64,000 nucleotides of DNA from positions 310,915 through 374,914 of the forward strand of contig DDRH01000067.1 of NCBI GenBank assembly GCA_002343075.1, in the 5' to 3' direction. The stretch is from Phycisphaerales bacterium UBA2421. Its GTDB lineage: Bacteria; Planctomycetota; Phycisphaerae; Tepidisphaerales; Tepidisphaeraceae. The position numbers and the translations under genes are program-made. This document shows positions 28,795 to 38,855 of this stretch, piece after piece; position 1 is the first letter of the stretch; each line of letters begins with the position of its first letter. Under the pieces are notes generated by a model that was not told where the DNA came from, made no database searches, and saw only the letters and a program-made list of their open reading frames with translations.

Positions 28795-29567
28795 GCTTTC
28801 TGCTGGATGTCCAACGCATCGGCATCAGCTTTGGGGGCCTGAAGGCCGTGCAGGATTTCACGCTGCAAATCGCTCATGGCGCGCTGCACGGGCTAATCGG
28901 CCCGAACGGTGCCGGAAAAACAACCGTGTTCAACCTCCTCACAGGCGTTTACCTGCCGCAAACGGGGTCGATCCACCTCGGTGGCGTGTCGCTGATGGGC
29001 CGCAAGCCCTTCCAAATCGCCGCTGCGGGGCTGAGCCGTACATTTCAGAACATCAGGCTCTTTGGAGAGCTGAGTGTGCTGGATAACGTGCGCATTGCGT
29101 GTCACCTCCGCGGGCGGCATTCGCTCACCGCAACGGTACTGCGAACCAGTTTTTACCGCCGGCAGGAGGCCGCAATCGAAGAACGGGCTATGACGCTTCT
29201 CTCGATCTTTGACTTGGGCGACCTTGCTCATGAGCAGGCGCGAAATCTCAGCTACGGCGATCAGCGCCGTCTGGAGATCGTTCGAGCGCTGGCGACCGTG
29301 CCAAAACTCATCCTGCTTGACGAGCCCGCCGCCGGCATGAACCCCGCGGAGAAGATCGAGCTTGCCAAATCCATCGAGCAAATTCGCAAACAGTTCAATC
29401 TTACGGTCTTGCTGATTGAGCACGATATGAGTCTCGTGATGGACATTTGCGAACGTATCACCGTGCTGGACTATGGGCAGATCATCGCCGAAGGGACCCC
29501 CGGCGAGATACAATCGAACCCCAAGGTGATCGAAGCGTATCTGGGAGAAGTCGTTACTGAGTCGTAA
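28791..29567 (+). CDS. livG: Branched-chain amino-acid ABC transporter ATPase LivG
   Basis: 258 residues. It has Walker A GPNGAGKTT, a signature motif variant LSYGDQRRLEI, Walker B LILLDEPAAGMNP and the H-loop LLIEHDMSLVMDI. The long insert after LSRTFQNIRLFGELSVLDNV is typical of LivG rather than LivF. It energises uptake together with LivF. Confidence 0.96.
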   Translation: MSFLLDVQRIGISFGGLKAVQDFTLQIAHGALHGLIGPNGAGKTTVFNLLTGVYLPQTGSIHLGGVSLMGRKPFQIAAAGLSRTFQNIRLFGELSVLDNVRIACHLRGRHSLTATVLRTSFYRRQEAAIEERAMTLLSIFDLGDLAHEQARNLSYGDQRRLEIVRALATVPKLILLDEPAAGMNPAEKIELAKSIEQIRKQFNLTVLLIEHDMSLVMDICERITVLDYGQIIAEGTPGEIQSNPKVIEAYLGEVVTES

Positions 29568-29579
29568 GCGAGAGCGCGC

Positions 29580-30287
<708 letters not shown>

Positions 30288-30310
30288 ACGGCGGCCGTGC
30301 TTCCAAAAAG

Positions 30311-30356
30311 TGCGGAATGATGGCCGGGGCTGTAACACCCGATCCATCACTCCGCA
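30311..30356. terminator. Imperfect inverted repeat between convergent livF and M16 protease genes
   Basis: tgcggaatgatgg and ccatcactccgca pair over 13 bp with one mismatch, around a 20-base loop. It lies between convergent genes, so it could stop transcription from both sides. The long loop and lack of a T-run make it a weak call. Confidence 0.4.
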
Positions 30357-30395
30357 GTTGTCGTAAACACAGATTCTTATTGAACTTAACGAGAA

Positions 30396-33266
30396 TCAGT
30401 CCGCCGGCTTGAGCAGGCTGGGCAATGTCGTCGGGGGCTGATTTCCACGCTTCAAAGGCATGGGAACCACAGTGACGTCACCAAACTGTTCCAGTTGTTC
30501 CTTCACCTGATCTGCCGGCGCGACCACGATGATGGTCATCCTGGCGTCATCGACATATCGACTCATCAACTCCCGCACCTGCGCCGCAGTGACGGCGTCA
30601 ATCTTCTGCGGGTAAACGTCGTAATAGTCCAGCGGATAACTGTTGAGCTCGACATCCACCCGACGCGCCGTTTGCTGGCCGATGGTCTGCGTCTCCAGGG
30701 CCAGCCCGCCGGTGATGCGGCTTTGGTTTTCGTTCAGTTCCTGATCGTCAACCTCCGCCGACTTAAGATCGGTGAACACCTTGAACATCGCCTCGATCGA
30801 CGCCCCGGTGGTGTCGGGGTTGGTGTCCGTCGAGCCGATGAACGAACCCAAATGCCGCTGCGGGCGAAACACGCCGGTGACGCCATAGCTCAGGCCCTTC
30901 TCGGCCCGCACATACTTGTTCAGCCGCGATTCGATCCCGTCCGACAAGATCCGGTTTGTGATCGACCCGGCAAACTTATCATCGCTACGAATGGTATACG
31001 CCGGAATTGCCATGCGAATGTTTGCCTGCTTACCCTCGGCATTATCAACCAGAATGATTCTGCGCGCCTGCGGCGCCGGCGGTAGGGTGTAATCGGCGGC
31101 GGGCGGGGTGCCAGGGTTGATTGCCGCAGTGAGTTCTTCAGCGAGCGACTGCGCCTTTTCCCTCGTGACATCGCCGCTGATGACGAGAAATGCGCCTTCC
31201 TTGCGAAGCACCTGCGCGATGTAACTCTTGCAGTCATCAAGAGTAATCGCGTCGAGCGATGCCGCCGTCTCGACACGGCCCGCCGGGGCGGGGGCATACA
31301 TGGCGACGGCCAGTTCGCGCTCGGCTACCGACTGCGGATCGGCCAGCCCCTGCAGCAAACCGGTCTTGGCCTGCTGGCGAAGCTTCACAAACTCATCTTC
31401 CGGAAATGCCGCCGACTGAAGCAGTTCTCGAGCGCGAAGGAATGAATGGGCCAATTGGTCGCTGGTGCACGATGCCGCGAGCGTCGTCGTATCGCCGCCG
31501 TCGCTCAGTTCCAGCGAGATGCCGCGCGATTCGAGGTCTTCATTCAACATTGCGAAAGGCGTGTCGGTTGTGCCCCTGCGGACCATCGCAGTCGCGAGCG
31601 AACCCAGGCCTTCTTTACCCACCGCTTCGGAATCGCTTCCACCCCGGAAGATAAGCCTCCAGCTAACGAGGGGCAGGCGGTCGTCAGAAACGACAATGAC
31701 CTTGACGCCGTTAACATTGAATTCGTCACCCTTCTTAAACTTAACGACGGGCGCGGCGTCGCTCCGCGGGGGTTCGGTCGGGTAGTCTGCTGGGAAGGTG
31801 ACGGCGCGTGGCTCGACAACCTCACCGCTATCCACGACCTCGGCGGCCTTCATTCCCTCGGCTTTATCCGCCTCCTTTTTTGCGCGGAAACCGAGCGGAT
31901 CGGGCATGTAGTAAAGTACGGTCATGGATTCCGGCTTGAGATATTGGCGGGCGACATCCAGCAGTTGCTGCGTGGTGAGGGCTTCAAGTTGGGCCACTTC
32001 CTGATTGGCCAGTGCCGCGTCACCGCCGAACACTTCGGCCTCGCCGAGTGCGCCGGCGATGCTTGGTGCCGTTTCTGCCCGCTGGATGTACTCGGTGCGC
32101 ATCTGCGTTCGGACGCGTTCGAGTTCCTCCGGCGTGACGCCAGTTGCAACCACCTCCTGCAAGGCTTTGCTGATCGCCTCTTCCGCCGATTTAGGGTTCT
32201 TCCCCGGAATAACCGCCGCGAAGACTGCCAGCATGCCGTGGTCCTGCAACTGCTGGCTGAATGCCGCGAGTTGGACACACATCGGGTCGGCGCTATCGAC
32301 CAGGAGCTTGTTGAGCCGGCTCGCGCGTCCGCCGCCTAGAATGCGCGAGAGTGCGGTCAGCGCAACATGATCTTCTGACTCATATGAAGGCGTCTTGAAC
32401 CCCATCACCAGTGTGGGCACCGGAACCGTGCGCTTGAACACCTCCAGCTTTCGCGCCTCGGTTTGCGCAGGCTCCGTGGGGATCGCCCGCTGCACATCGG
32501 GCCCGCTGGGAATCCACGCGAAAAACTTCTGCACCAGGGCACGCGTCTCGGGCAGGTTGAAGTCGCCCGAGATAACCAGGCACGCATTGTTCGGTACATA
32601 ATATGTGTTCCAGAATGCCTGCAGTTCGCTCACGCTCGACTGGCGCAGCTGGTCCATATCGCCGATGGTTGGCCAGCGGTAGCTGTGCGCGTGGAATGCG
32701 GTCTTGAGAAAGTCGCCCAGAATCGGACCGTAGGGATTATTGGCGTATCGCAAGCGCCATTCCTCAGCCACGACGTTGCGTTCGGTGGCGAAGACCTCCT
32801 TGTTCACCTTGAAACTCGCCATGCGATCGGCCTCGAGCCAGAGTGCCATGGGAAGTTGGTTGGACGGAATCTCCTGGACATAAGTCGTCTGGTCAAACGA
32901 AGTGAACGCGTTGCTATTGCCACCCACGATGCCGATGAGCTTCATGTGCATTTCGCTTGGCACATGCTTGCTCCCGCGGAACATCATGTGCTCGAACATG
33001 TGCGCAAATCCCTGGCGCTCGGGGTTTTCATCGCGACTACCGACGTGATACATGACGCGCACATGTACCACCGGCGCGTTATCGAGCGGGGCATAAATGA
33101 CTCGCAGGCCGTTCGGAAGCGTTTCCTTCTCGTAAGTGAGCGGCTTAATCACAGGCGGCTTGGCGACCGCGGGCGACTCGGCGGGCTGTTCTGCGAACAC
33201 CGGGGCCGGTGTGAAAAACGGCAACAGCACCACCGCGACACAGACAATGAGCAATCGATTTCGCAT
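30396..33266 (-). CDS. M16-family zinc metalloprotease (two-domain, exported)
   Basis: About 956 residues from the ATG opening MRNRLLIVCVAVV, which begins a signal peptide ending PVFAEQ. The first M16 domain has the inverted zinc motif HMFEH within GFAHMFEHMMFRG, plus the distal Glu in NVVAEEWRLRY. The second domain, starting near residue 515, resembles M16 but lacks HxxEH and should be structural, as in the family. It probably degrades peptides in the periplasm or at the cell surface. Its start diverges from the metallophosphoesterase. Confidence 0.95.
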   Translation of the reverse strand: MRNRLLIVCVAVVLLPFFTPAPVFAEQPAESPAVAKPPVIKPLTYEKETLPNGLRVIYAPLDNAPVVHVRVMYHVGSRDENPERQGFAHMFEHMMFRGSKHVPSEMHMKLIGIVGGNSNAFTSFDQTTYVQEIPSNQLPMALWLEADRMASFKVNKEVFATERNVVAEEWRLRYANNPYGPILGDFLKTAFHAHSYRWPTIGDMDQLRQSSVSELQAFWNTYYVPNNACLVISGDFNLPETRALVQKFFAWIPSGPDVQRAIPTEPAQTEARKLEVFKRTVPVPTLVMGFKTPSYESEDHVALTALSRILGGGRASRLNKLLVDSADPMCVQLAAFSQQLQDHGMLAVFAAVIPGKNPKSAEEAISKALQEVVATGVTPEELERVRTQMRTEYIQRAETAPSIAGALGEAEVFGGDAALANQEVAQLEALTTQQLLDVARQYLKPESMTVLYYMPDPLGFRAKKEADKAEGMKAAEVVDSGEVVEPRAVTFPADYPTEPPRSDAAPVVKFKKGDEFNVNGVKVIVVSDDRLPLVSWRLIFRGGSDSEAVGKEGLGSLATAMVRRGTTDTPFAMLNEDLESRGISLELSDGGDTTTLAASCTSDQLAHSFLRARELLQSAAFPEDEFVKLRQQAKTGLLQGLADPQSVAERELAVAMYAPAPAGRVETAASLDAITLDDCKSYIAQVLRKEGAFLVISGDVTREKAQSLAEELTAAINPGTPPAADYTLPPAPQARRIILVDNAEGKQANIRMAIPAYTIRSDDKFAGSITNRILSDGIESRLNKYVRAEKGLSYGVTGVFRPQRHLGSFIGSTDTNPDTTGASIEAMFKVFTDLKSAEVDDQELNENQSRITGGLALETQTIGQQTARRVDVELNSYPLDYYDVYPQKIDAVTAAQVRELMSRYVDDARMTIIVVAPADQVKEQLEQFGDVTVVPMPLKRGNQPPTTLPSLLKPAD

Positions 33267-33432
33267 CCGTGGGGTCTCCATGGGGTATTCAGGGAAAAGC
33301 TTGAATCGCCTGCCTTTGTTGGACAGACAAACTCATTCAAACGACCACTGATAATACTCGCCCGCAGGCGTGAATACGAACATCGCCCAGCAGTTGCAGA
33401 TTTTGCGAAAATAGAGCAATTGGAACGCCTGA

Positions 33433-34353
33433 GTGATCGACCAGATTCAATTTTCACCCGCGCCAAGACGGGCGGGCTGGGTTCGCGAGAATCTTCGGCT
33501 GTTCTCCCCGGGTCAGGTCGGCTGGAGCCGGTTGAGGGCCTATCTTGCGCCCCAACTTCGAAGCCTCGACGGCCTGCGCATCCTACATGTGAGCGATCTG
33601 CACCTCGGCCAGTTCTGGTTCACCGCTTACGACCAGCTTCTACAAGAAACAGCCTCAAAGCGGTTCGACGTGATTGCGATCACCGGCGATCTCATTGACA
33701 AGCGGTGGAATCCCAACGCCCGCGTGCTGCGACATCTCGCGAAGTTCCTCGACGCCCTCACCGCCCCGCTGGGGGTTTATGTGATTCTCGGCAATCACGA
33801 CGGCGACCTGCTGGCCCCTTACGTCACTGGATCGAAGGCTACCCTGCTGCACCCGGGAATCGCCCAAATCCCTCTTCAAGGTGCAACCATGGAGATAGTC
33901 GGCCTGCCCTGCGTGCATCGCACCGACCTGAAACCCCGACTACTCGGAAAGATCGGGGCGAAGGCGGCTGACACGCTCCGAATTCTGCTGAGTCATTACC
34001 CTGACCATGTATTGCGCACCTCGGCGCTGCAACCCGATCTCGTCCTGGCCGGTCACACCCACGGCGGGCAGGTTTGCATGCCCTCAGGCAGGCCGATCAT
34101 CACGCACGATCGGCTTCCAAAGAAAATGGCTTGCGGCGTGCATCGGATTGAAAATGGATGGTTGGTCGTTTCGCGCGGGGTGGGGTTTGCAACCTACCCG
34201 ATTCGTCTCTTCGCCCCGCCGGAGGTGAGTGAGATCCAATTCGTGTGCGGCACGGCCAGAGCTGGCGCGAATCAATCAACCACGAAAGACGATGACGTAA
34301 ACCAGGATCACAACCGCATTGAACGCGGTCACAATCGCGACTTTGCCGAGTAG
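33433..34353 (+). CDS. Calcineurin-like metallophosphoesterase (YkuE/LpxG-like)
   Basis: 306 residues from a GTG start. All five metal-binding blocks are visible: HVSDLHLG, ITGDLID, LGNHDG, LSHYPDH and AGHTHGGQ. The GHTHGGQ ending is typical of YkuE-type enzymes, some of which act on lipid phosphates; the substrate is unknown here. There is no obvious signal peptide. Its last 78 bp overlap the convergent acidic-protein gene. Confidence 0.9.
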   Translation: MIDQIQFSPAPRRAGWVRENLRLFSPGQVGWSRLRAYLAPQLRSLDGLRILHVSDLHLGQFWFTAYDQLLQETASKRFDVIAITGDLIDKRWNPNARVLRHLAKFLDALTAPLGVYVILGNHDGDLLAPYVTGSKATLLHPGIAQIPLQGATMEIVGLPCVHRTDLKPRLLGKIGAKAADTLRILLSHYPDHVLRTSALQPDLVLAGHTHGGQVCMPSGRPIITHDRLPKKMACGVHRIENGWLVVSRGVGFATYPIRLFAPPEVSEIQFVCGTARAGANQSTTKDDDVNQDHNRIERGHNRDFAE

Positions 34354-35169
34354 GTCGCGTGTGTCGAGGGGCAAGGATGCAAATGGCTTGTTCAGCAACT
34401 CCAGCGCGCCAACCAGCATCCCTGGCTTGCCGCCCCCCAGAGAGCTCGCGTCGGCGGGCTTCGGGGCCGGAGGCGCTGCGTTGGCGGGATCAAGAGAGGC
34501 CATCAACTCCGCTTCAAGGCTGGCCGCTGCCGCCGGATCAACCGGTGCGCCTTCAACGCCGCCCGCAAGTGCCTCGCTCAGTTCGCCTTCGAGCGCGCTA
34601 TGGGCGGTGCCCTCAGGTTGTGGAGCAACGCCGTCAAAATGCCCGTGCAACTCCATCGAGTCGGCTTGAGGTGCCGGGTCGGTGGTCGATGCCTCGCTGG
34701 TCAACTCGTTAAACAGCGCATCTAGCTGGCCTTGCGCCGGTTCGACTTCAACCGCTGCCGGTTGCTCCGTCTCCGGTTGTGACACACCTTGCTGAGCATC
34801 GGGTGCCACCACGTTGTCAGCAATTGAGGTCTTCTCGGGTGATTGATCAGCCGACGGTGCAACTGGCTCGGTGGGCGGCTCAGTATCGATGGTGACAGCT
34901 TCTCCCGACGGCGAGACTCCAACTCCGACATCAACCGCGGCGGCTGGTGGCTCTGGCAATACCGGCGACGCAACCGCATCACCGACTGCGTCCGCAATCC
35001 CGGCAGGTGCCGGCGGAGGCTCCTTCGCAGGTTCTTCCGACTCGGCCTCGGCCAGCAGGCGGTCGATCTCCTCGCCGGCCAGTTGCGACAACAAGTCGTC
35101 AGCGCTGGCCGACGAAGGCGCACTGTTCTGCTGAGTTGGTTCGGGGAATTCTACTGCGGCCTGACCCAA
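34276..35169 (-). CDS. Acidic Pro/Ala-rich protein with C-terminal membrane anchor
   Basis: The TTG start is chosen because AAAGGAG lies five bases upstream; an ATG 150 bp further up lacks such a site. The product is about 297 residues. Near the N-terminus is LLSQLAGEEIDRLLAEAE. A long low-complexity linker rich in Pro, Ala, Glu and Asp follows to about residue 250. The last 20 residues form one membrane helix (IVTAFNAVVILVYVIVF) with FRG outside, so it is probably tail-anchored. I recognise no family. The EIDxLLA motif resembles the N-terminus of FliM/FliN proteins, which may be chance. Confidence 0.7.
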   Translation of the reverse strand: MGQAAVEFPEPTQQNSAPSSASADDLLSQLAGEEIDRLLAEAESEEPAKEPPPAPAGIADAVGDAVASPVLPEPPAAAVDVGVGVSPSGEAVTIDTEPPTEPVAPSADQSPEKTSIADNVVAPDAQQGVSQPETEQPAAVEVEPAQGQLDALFNELTSEASTTDPAPQADSMELHGHFDGVAPQPEGTAHSALEGELSEALAGGVEGAPVDPAAAASLEAELMASLDPANAAPPAPKPADASSLGGGKPGMLVGALELLNKPFASLPLDTRDLLGKVAIVTAFNAVVILVYVIVFRG

Positions 35170-35362
35170 GTCGACTCCTTTCAACAGGGACAGCACAACG
35201 TGAACAGCGCAGGCGAAACACGCGCGCGGCTCAACCAAAATGACGGCGAAACCGGAGACATCCTTGCACTCATCGGCTTCGGCGGTCGAGATCATAACTG
35301 GCGCAACCGCAAGGATCAACGATTTCTTGCCAGATACCCCGCGGCGTCTGATAATCTCGACC

Positions 35363-36094
35363 GTGTCGCTGCGCCTTTTCGCGTCCGAGATCTTCGTCGG
35401 TGAGCAAGTCCTGTCTAATGCCGAGGCGCATCACGCGCGCGACGTGTTGCGGCTGAGCACCGGGGACGCGGTTGAACTTTTTGATCCGGCGGGCCGTGTT
35501 GGAGTTGCGACGCTGCTCAAACTCGACCGCCGGGGGGTGACGGTGAGCGTGTCAAGCATTCTCGACGCTCCGGCCGTGGTTGGCCTTGAAATCGCGTGCG
35601 CGTTGCCAAAAGGCGATCGCGCCGACTGGCTGGCCGAAAAGCTGAGCGAAATCGGCGTGACGCGGCTGGTACCGCTCATTGCCGAGCGATCGGTTGTCGT
35701 ACCAAAAGGGGACGGAAAGCTCGACCGTCTCCGCCGGATCGCGGTCGAGGCAGCAAAACAGAGCCAGCGCGTCGGCGTGATGTCCGTCGATCCGCCGATG
35801 CCACTTAGAGTGCTGCTGAACGATCGATTTGTCGGCGGCCGATTCGTCCTTTCAACGCAAGGCGCAACCCAGTCGTTGGCAGCGGCGTTACCCAAGGTCG
35901 CTACGCCAGTGCAGCTAGTGGTCGGCCCGGAGGGTGGCTGGACTGACCGCGAACTGCATGAGATGAGCGAGGCTGGCTTGACGGCGGTTTCATTGACGAC
36001 GACGATCCTCCGAATTGAAACCGCCGCGGTCGTCGCCGCAGGGTGTGTCGCTACAAAACGGTGCGCACCGCACGGGAACCAATCGAATCCATGA
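35363..36094 (+). CDS. rsmE: 16S rRNA (uracil1498-N3)-methyltransferase RsmE
   Basis: The GTG start (VSLRLFASEIF) yields 243 residues, the normal family length; upstream in-frame codons are antisense to the neighbour. N-terminal PUA-like part: NAEAHHARDVLRLSTGD. C-terminal SPOUT knot: VGPEGGWTDRELHEM and LTTTILRIETAA, which bind S-adenosylmethionine. It methylates U1498 of 16S rRNA. Its stop overlaps the next start as ATGA. Confidence 0.93.
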   Translation: MSLRLFASEIFVGEQVLSNAEAHHARDVLRLSTGDAVELFDPAGRVGVATLLKLDRRGVTVSVSSILDAPAVVGLEIACALPKGDRADWLAEKLSEIGVTRLVPLIAERSVVVPKGDGKLDRLRRIAVEAAKQSQRVGVMSVDPPMPLRVLLNDRFVGGRFVLSTQGATQSLAAALPKVATPVQLVVGPEGGWTDRELHEMSEAGLTAVSLTTTILRIETAAVVAAGCVATKRCAPHGNQSNP

Positions 36095-36879
36095 GTCAAT
36101 ACCCCCCCGGTCAATATCCCCCGAGCCAATACCCTCCCGGCTACCCGTCGCCCTATCCGATTCACTCGTATGCCACGCCGGCGCCGATGGATCCGGGCGC
36201 ACACGGCCGGCGCGCGTGCATCATGATGATTATCGTCGGAGTCATCGGTTTGCTGATGGCGGGCTGCGTCGGTGTGACGGCGGCGATGATTTCGGGGATG
36301 GCTGAGATGCCCGAGTTAAAGCAATCTCTTCAGCAGATTGAGCAGCAGGCCGGCGTCAACGCCAGAACACTGCTGACCATCGCCGCGGTCGTCTTTGGGG
36401 GGGTGGCGGTGGTGCAGATTATCCTCGGCATCGTCGTTCGCGGCGGCGGGATGGTGGCCGGGGTGCTGGGGATCGTCTTTACCTCCATTCTGATTCTCTA
36501 TTCCATCGTCAACGTCGTCGCCTCGATTGGCATGGGCGGGCAACTCGGTGCCGCATGTTTAAGCGCCGGCATGGTCGTCGTGTTTGGGGTACAGTTGTTT
36601 TTGCTCATTAATGTCTGCCGCAACGCTGGTCATGTCGCCTGGATGAAGCAGATGACGGCGTTGCCTCAACAGCCCTGGCAAGCGCCGATGATGCCGCACC
36701 CCGCTCCGCCGGGCGCGGCTGCGCCGCCGGGTGCCTGGGGCGGCTACGGGTACGGATACGGCAATCCCCCGGCGCAAGCTCCCAACTCGCCCGCGCCAGG
36801 GGTTTACCCGCAGCCAGGCCCGGAAATCACCCCGCCGCGATACCATGACCAGAACGATGACCGACCCAGCCACCCCTGA
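36091..36879 (+). CDS. Four-helix membrane protein with Tyr/Pro repeat N-terminus
   Basis: Start ATG is inside the rsmE stop (ATGA), so translation is coupled. About 262 residues. The N-terminus is a QYPPG/QYPPS repeat running for about 35 residues, followed by four hydrophobic segments and a Pro/Gly/Ala-rich tail. No catalytic motif is visible. Similar small membrane proteins with Pro-rich ends are common in planctomycetes; function unknown. Confidence 0.75.
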   Translation: MSQYPPGQYPPSQYPPGYPSPYPIHSYATPAPMDPGAHGRRACIMMIIVGVIGLLMAGCVGVTAAMISGMAEMPELKQSLQQIEQQAGVNARTLLTIAAVVFGGVAVVQIILGIVVRGGGMVAGVLGIVFTSILILYSIVNVVASIGMGGQLGAACLSAGMVVVFGVQLFLLINVCRNAGHVAWMKQMTALPQQPWQAPMMPHPAPPGAAAPPGAWGGYGYGYGNPPAQAPNSPAPGVYPQPGPEITPPRYHDQNDDRPSHP

Positions 36880-37855
36880 CGAACCGCTACGCGCGAAAAC
36901 GGCGCTCATCCTTCGCATCGGCTCGATCGCGCTGCTGGCATTCGCCCTGGGCATGTCGGCGCTGAGTCTGATGACCGTCGTCGGCAGCGCGTGGCCCGGC
37001 GTTCTCCCGGCAATAATGGTTGGGATGATCGGGGCAGCCATCGCGCCGACGCTGCTTCTGATCTTCTCCGGAGGCGTAGCGCGCGGCGGAGGGGGCGCGA
37101 CGGGCTTGTCACTCGTTCTCACCTATCTCATCGCAGCGCGCGCACTCGGTACGATGTTGATAGCACTGACCCGATTGCAATACATCCCATTCACCGAAGC
37201 GTTTTTGCCTGGGCTGATCGTGTTTGCGATTGCGGTCTGGATGGCGGTCACCACAACGCGGCTCTGGCTGCGGGAACGAACCATCTGGCCCGATGTCGCA
37301 CGGATTCATTATGCGCGGTTGGCGTGGAGGCGGGCGCGGGTTGCAATGACGATCGTATGGTCCCTGGTGCTCGTCTTGGGCCTGCTATTCGCGGGTCTGG
37401 GCACGCTTTTCTACTTCGAGGACCCCCGCGGGATGGCAGGGGGAATCGGGATCATTTTTGTCATCTTCAGCGCCGTGCCGCTTGCGGTCGCGACGTGGAC
37501 CTTCATTCTCTGGCTGCGCCTCCGCCGGCGCGGACCGATTGTTGCGCGATCGACAGCCTGGCAGATCGCCAGCATGCTTTTCCTGTGGACTTTGCTGACC
37601 TCCGCCACACAGGGCACCAACTTCAGCGTGGCCGGGCGGGGCGCGTCGAGCATCGTGGCACTCATTCCAACAGGCGTGCTGGTGTGGATGCTGACGGAAC
37701 TGCTGCACGCGTCACTGGCAAGAAACGCCACCGGCGGGCGTTCGTTCGGAGGATTTGATGTGGTGGCACTTGATGAGCAGATTCCGATCGCTGATATCGC
37801 CAGACCCCCACCGCCGTCGGTGCCGGAATCACCGAGCGCGCAGCGAGAAGTTTGA
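36845..37855 (+). CDS. Multi-pass membrane protein of unknown function
   Basis: The start MTRTMTDPATPDEP lies inside the end of the previous gene (35-bp overlap); a Met four codons later is equally possible. About 336 residues with roughly eight hydrophobic segments (LLAFALGMSALSLM, VLPAIMVGMIGAAIA, LIVFAIAVWMAV, IVWSLVLVLGLLFAGL and others) and a Pro-rich C-terminus. No family recognised. Overlap with the preceding membrane gene suggests the two products work together. Confidence 0.75.
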   Translation: MTRTMTDPATPDEPLRAKTALILRIGSIALLAFALGMSALSLMTVVGSAWPGVLPAIMVGMIGAAIAPTLLLIFSGGVARGGGGATGLSLVLTYLIAARALGTMLIALTRLQYIPFTEAFLPGLIVFAIAVWMAVTTTRLWLRERTIWPDVARIHYARLAWRRARVAMTIVWSLVLVLGLLFAGLGTLFYFEDPRGMAGGIGIIFVIFSAVPLAVATWTFILWLRLRRRGPIVARSTAWQIASMLFLWTLLTSATQGTNFSVAGRGASSIVALIPTGVLVWMLTELLHASLARNATGGRSFGGFDVVALDEQIPIADIARPPPPSVPESPSAQREV

Positions 37856-37872
37856 CGAAGTCGAATCGAGAG

Positions 37873-37907
37873 ACAAGCCCCCGGATCAGAATGACCCGGG
37901 GGCTTGT
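37873..37907. terminator. Strong hairpin between convergent genes
   Basis: acaagcccccgg and ccgggggcttgt form a perfect 12-bp stem with an 11-base loop, just after the membrane-protein stop. There is no T-run behind it on this strand. Confidence 0.6.
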
Positions 37908-37938
37908 ATGTAAACCAGGATTGATCGCCGGTAGGACC

Positions 37939-37972
37939 GGTTCCGACGTCCTTGTCGGGTCGGATCCTTTTA
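37939..37972. terminator. Second hairpin with short T-run
   Basis: ggttccgac and gtcggatcc pair with one mismatch, with an inner ccgac/gtcgg stem, and are followed by cctttta. Together with the hairpin before it, it separates the convergent membrane-protein and DUF2617 genes. Confidence 0.45.
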
Positions 37973-38022
37973 ACTAAATCTCGAACTAGCTGAGCCTCGC
38001 AACACTCATGCGAGGTTGATCA

Positions 38023-38583
38023 TCAGGCGTTCTTGATCACTTCAATAATGCCCTGAGTCTTCACAACCATCTGATTCTCATCAAACAGGTGGAAAGACTG
38101 AACCAGCAGTTCATGGCTGCGGCGTTCGATGTCCAGGACATGCACGCTGCCGCTGAGGTCGCCGCGCGAAGGAACTTCTGCCATCATCAACTCGCGCTTC
38201 TGGGCGTACTCGATGATTTCGTGCCGCGAGGCGTCATAGAGCGTCTGGGTGAGTTGCTCTTCCTGCGTGCTGATCATGTAGCGGATGTTTCCGCCGCTGG
38301 TCATCTCGTGATATCGCTCACCGCGACAGGGAATCGACTGCACCAGCCCACGGTCGTTGAAGACGGTGGTATCGGGATTAGACAGAATCACTTCGGTGAG
38401 CGTGTGCGCACCAGAATCAAAGGTGATGACGTGCCCGCCTTCAACGAGCCACACCTGCGCGTCATAAGCGCGCCGGTCCACCTTCTCGCTTGCGAGAATG
38501 TTAAACAGTTCGGGGTGAAGCGTGCGCTGATAGAGCAGCAAGCTCAGGCCACCAGAACGGCGTTGCTTCGTACGATTACTCAT
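38023..38583 (-). CDS. DUF2617-like protein
   Basis: The ATG opening MSNRTKQRRSGG gives 186 residues; the frame extends upstream but that part is Arg-rich and lacks similarity. Recognisable family phrases are LYQRTLHPELFNIL, EGGHVITFDSGAHTLTEV and SFHLFDENQMVVKTQ. From memory these match DUF2617 proteins of planctomycetes. No biochemical role is known. It is a single gene upstream of two hairpins. Confidence 0.65.
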   Translation of the reverse strand: MSNRTKQRRSGGLSLLLYQRTLHPELFNILASEKVDRRAYDAQVWLVEGGHVITFDSGAHTLTEVILSNPDTTVFNDRGLVQSIPCRGERYHEMTSGGNIRYMISTQEEQLTQTLYDASRHEIIEYAQKRELMMAEVPSRGDLSGSVHVLDIERRSHELLVQSFHLFDENQMVVKTQGIIEVIKNA

Positions 38584-38855
38584 CTGCGTCCATGCTCTTT
38601 CTAGAAGGCATTGGGCCTTCGAATGCGACAGACCGGCGAAACGCAAAGTCCGAACCCTGTCGAGGTTTAAGCTGGGGAATCTACCCGGCCCGTGCTGGGT
38701 AATTCGCATCTTCGTCGACGCCAGGTGTCTCCGAACGTCCTGTACGCCGCCCGCTTGGACTTGTTCAATGAATCGGGCAACCGGCCACACCGACCGGCCT
38801 CACTAAGACACGCAGAGTATAGAGATTTGTCGCGGCTGCGCTAAGAAAATAATTT

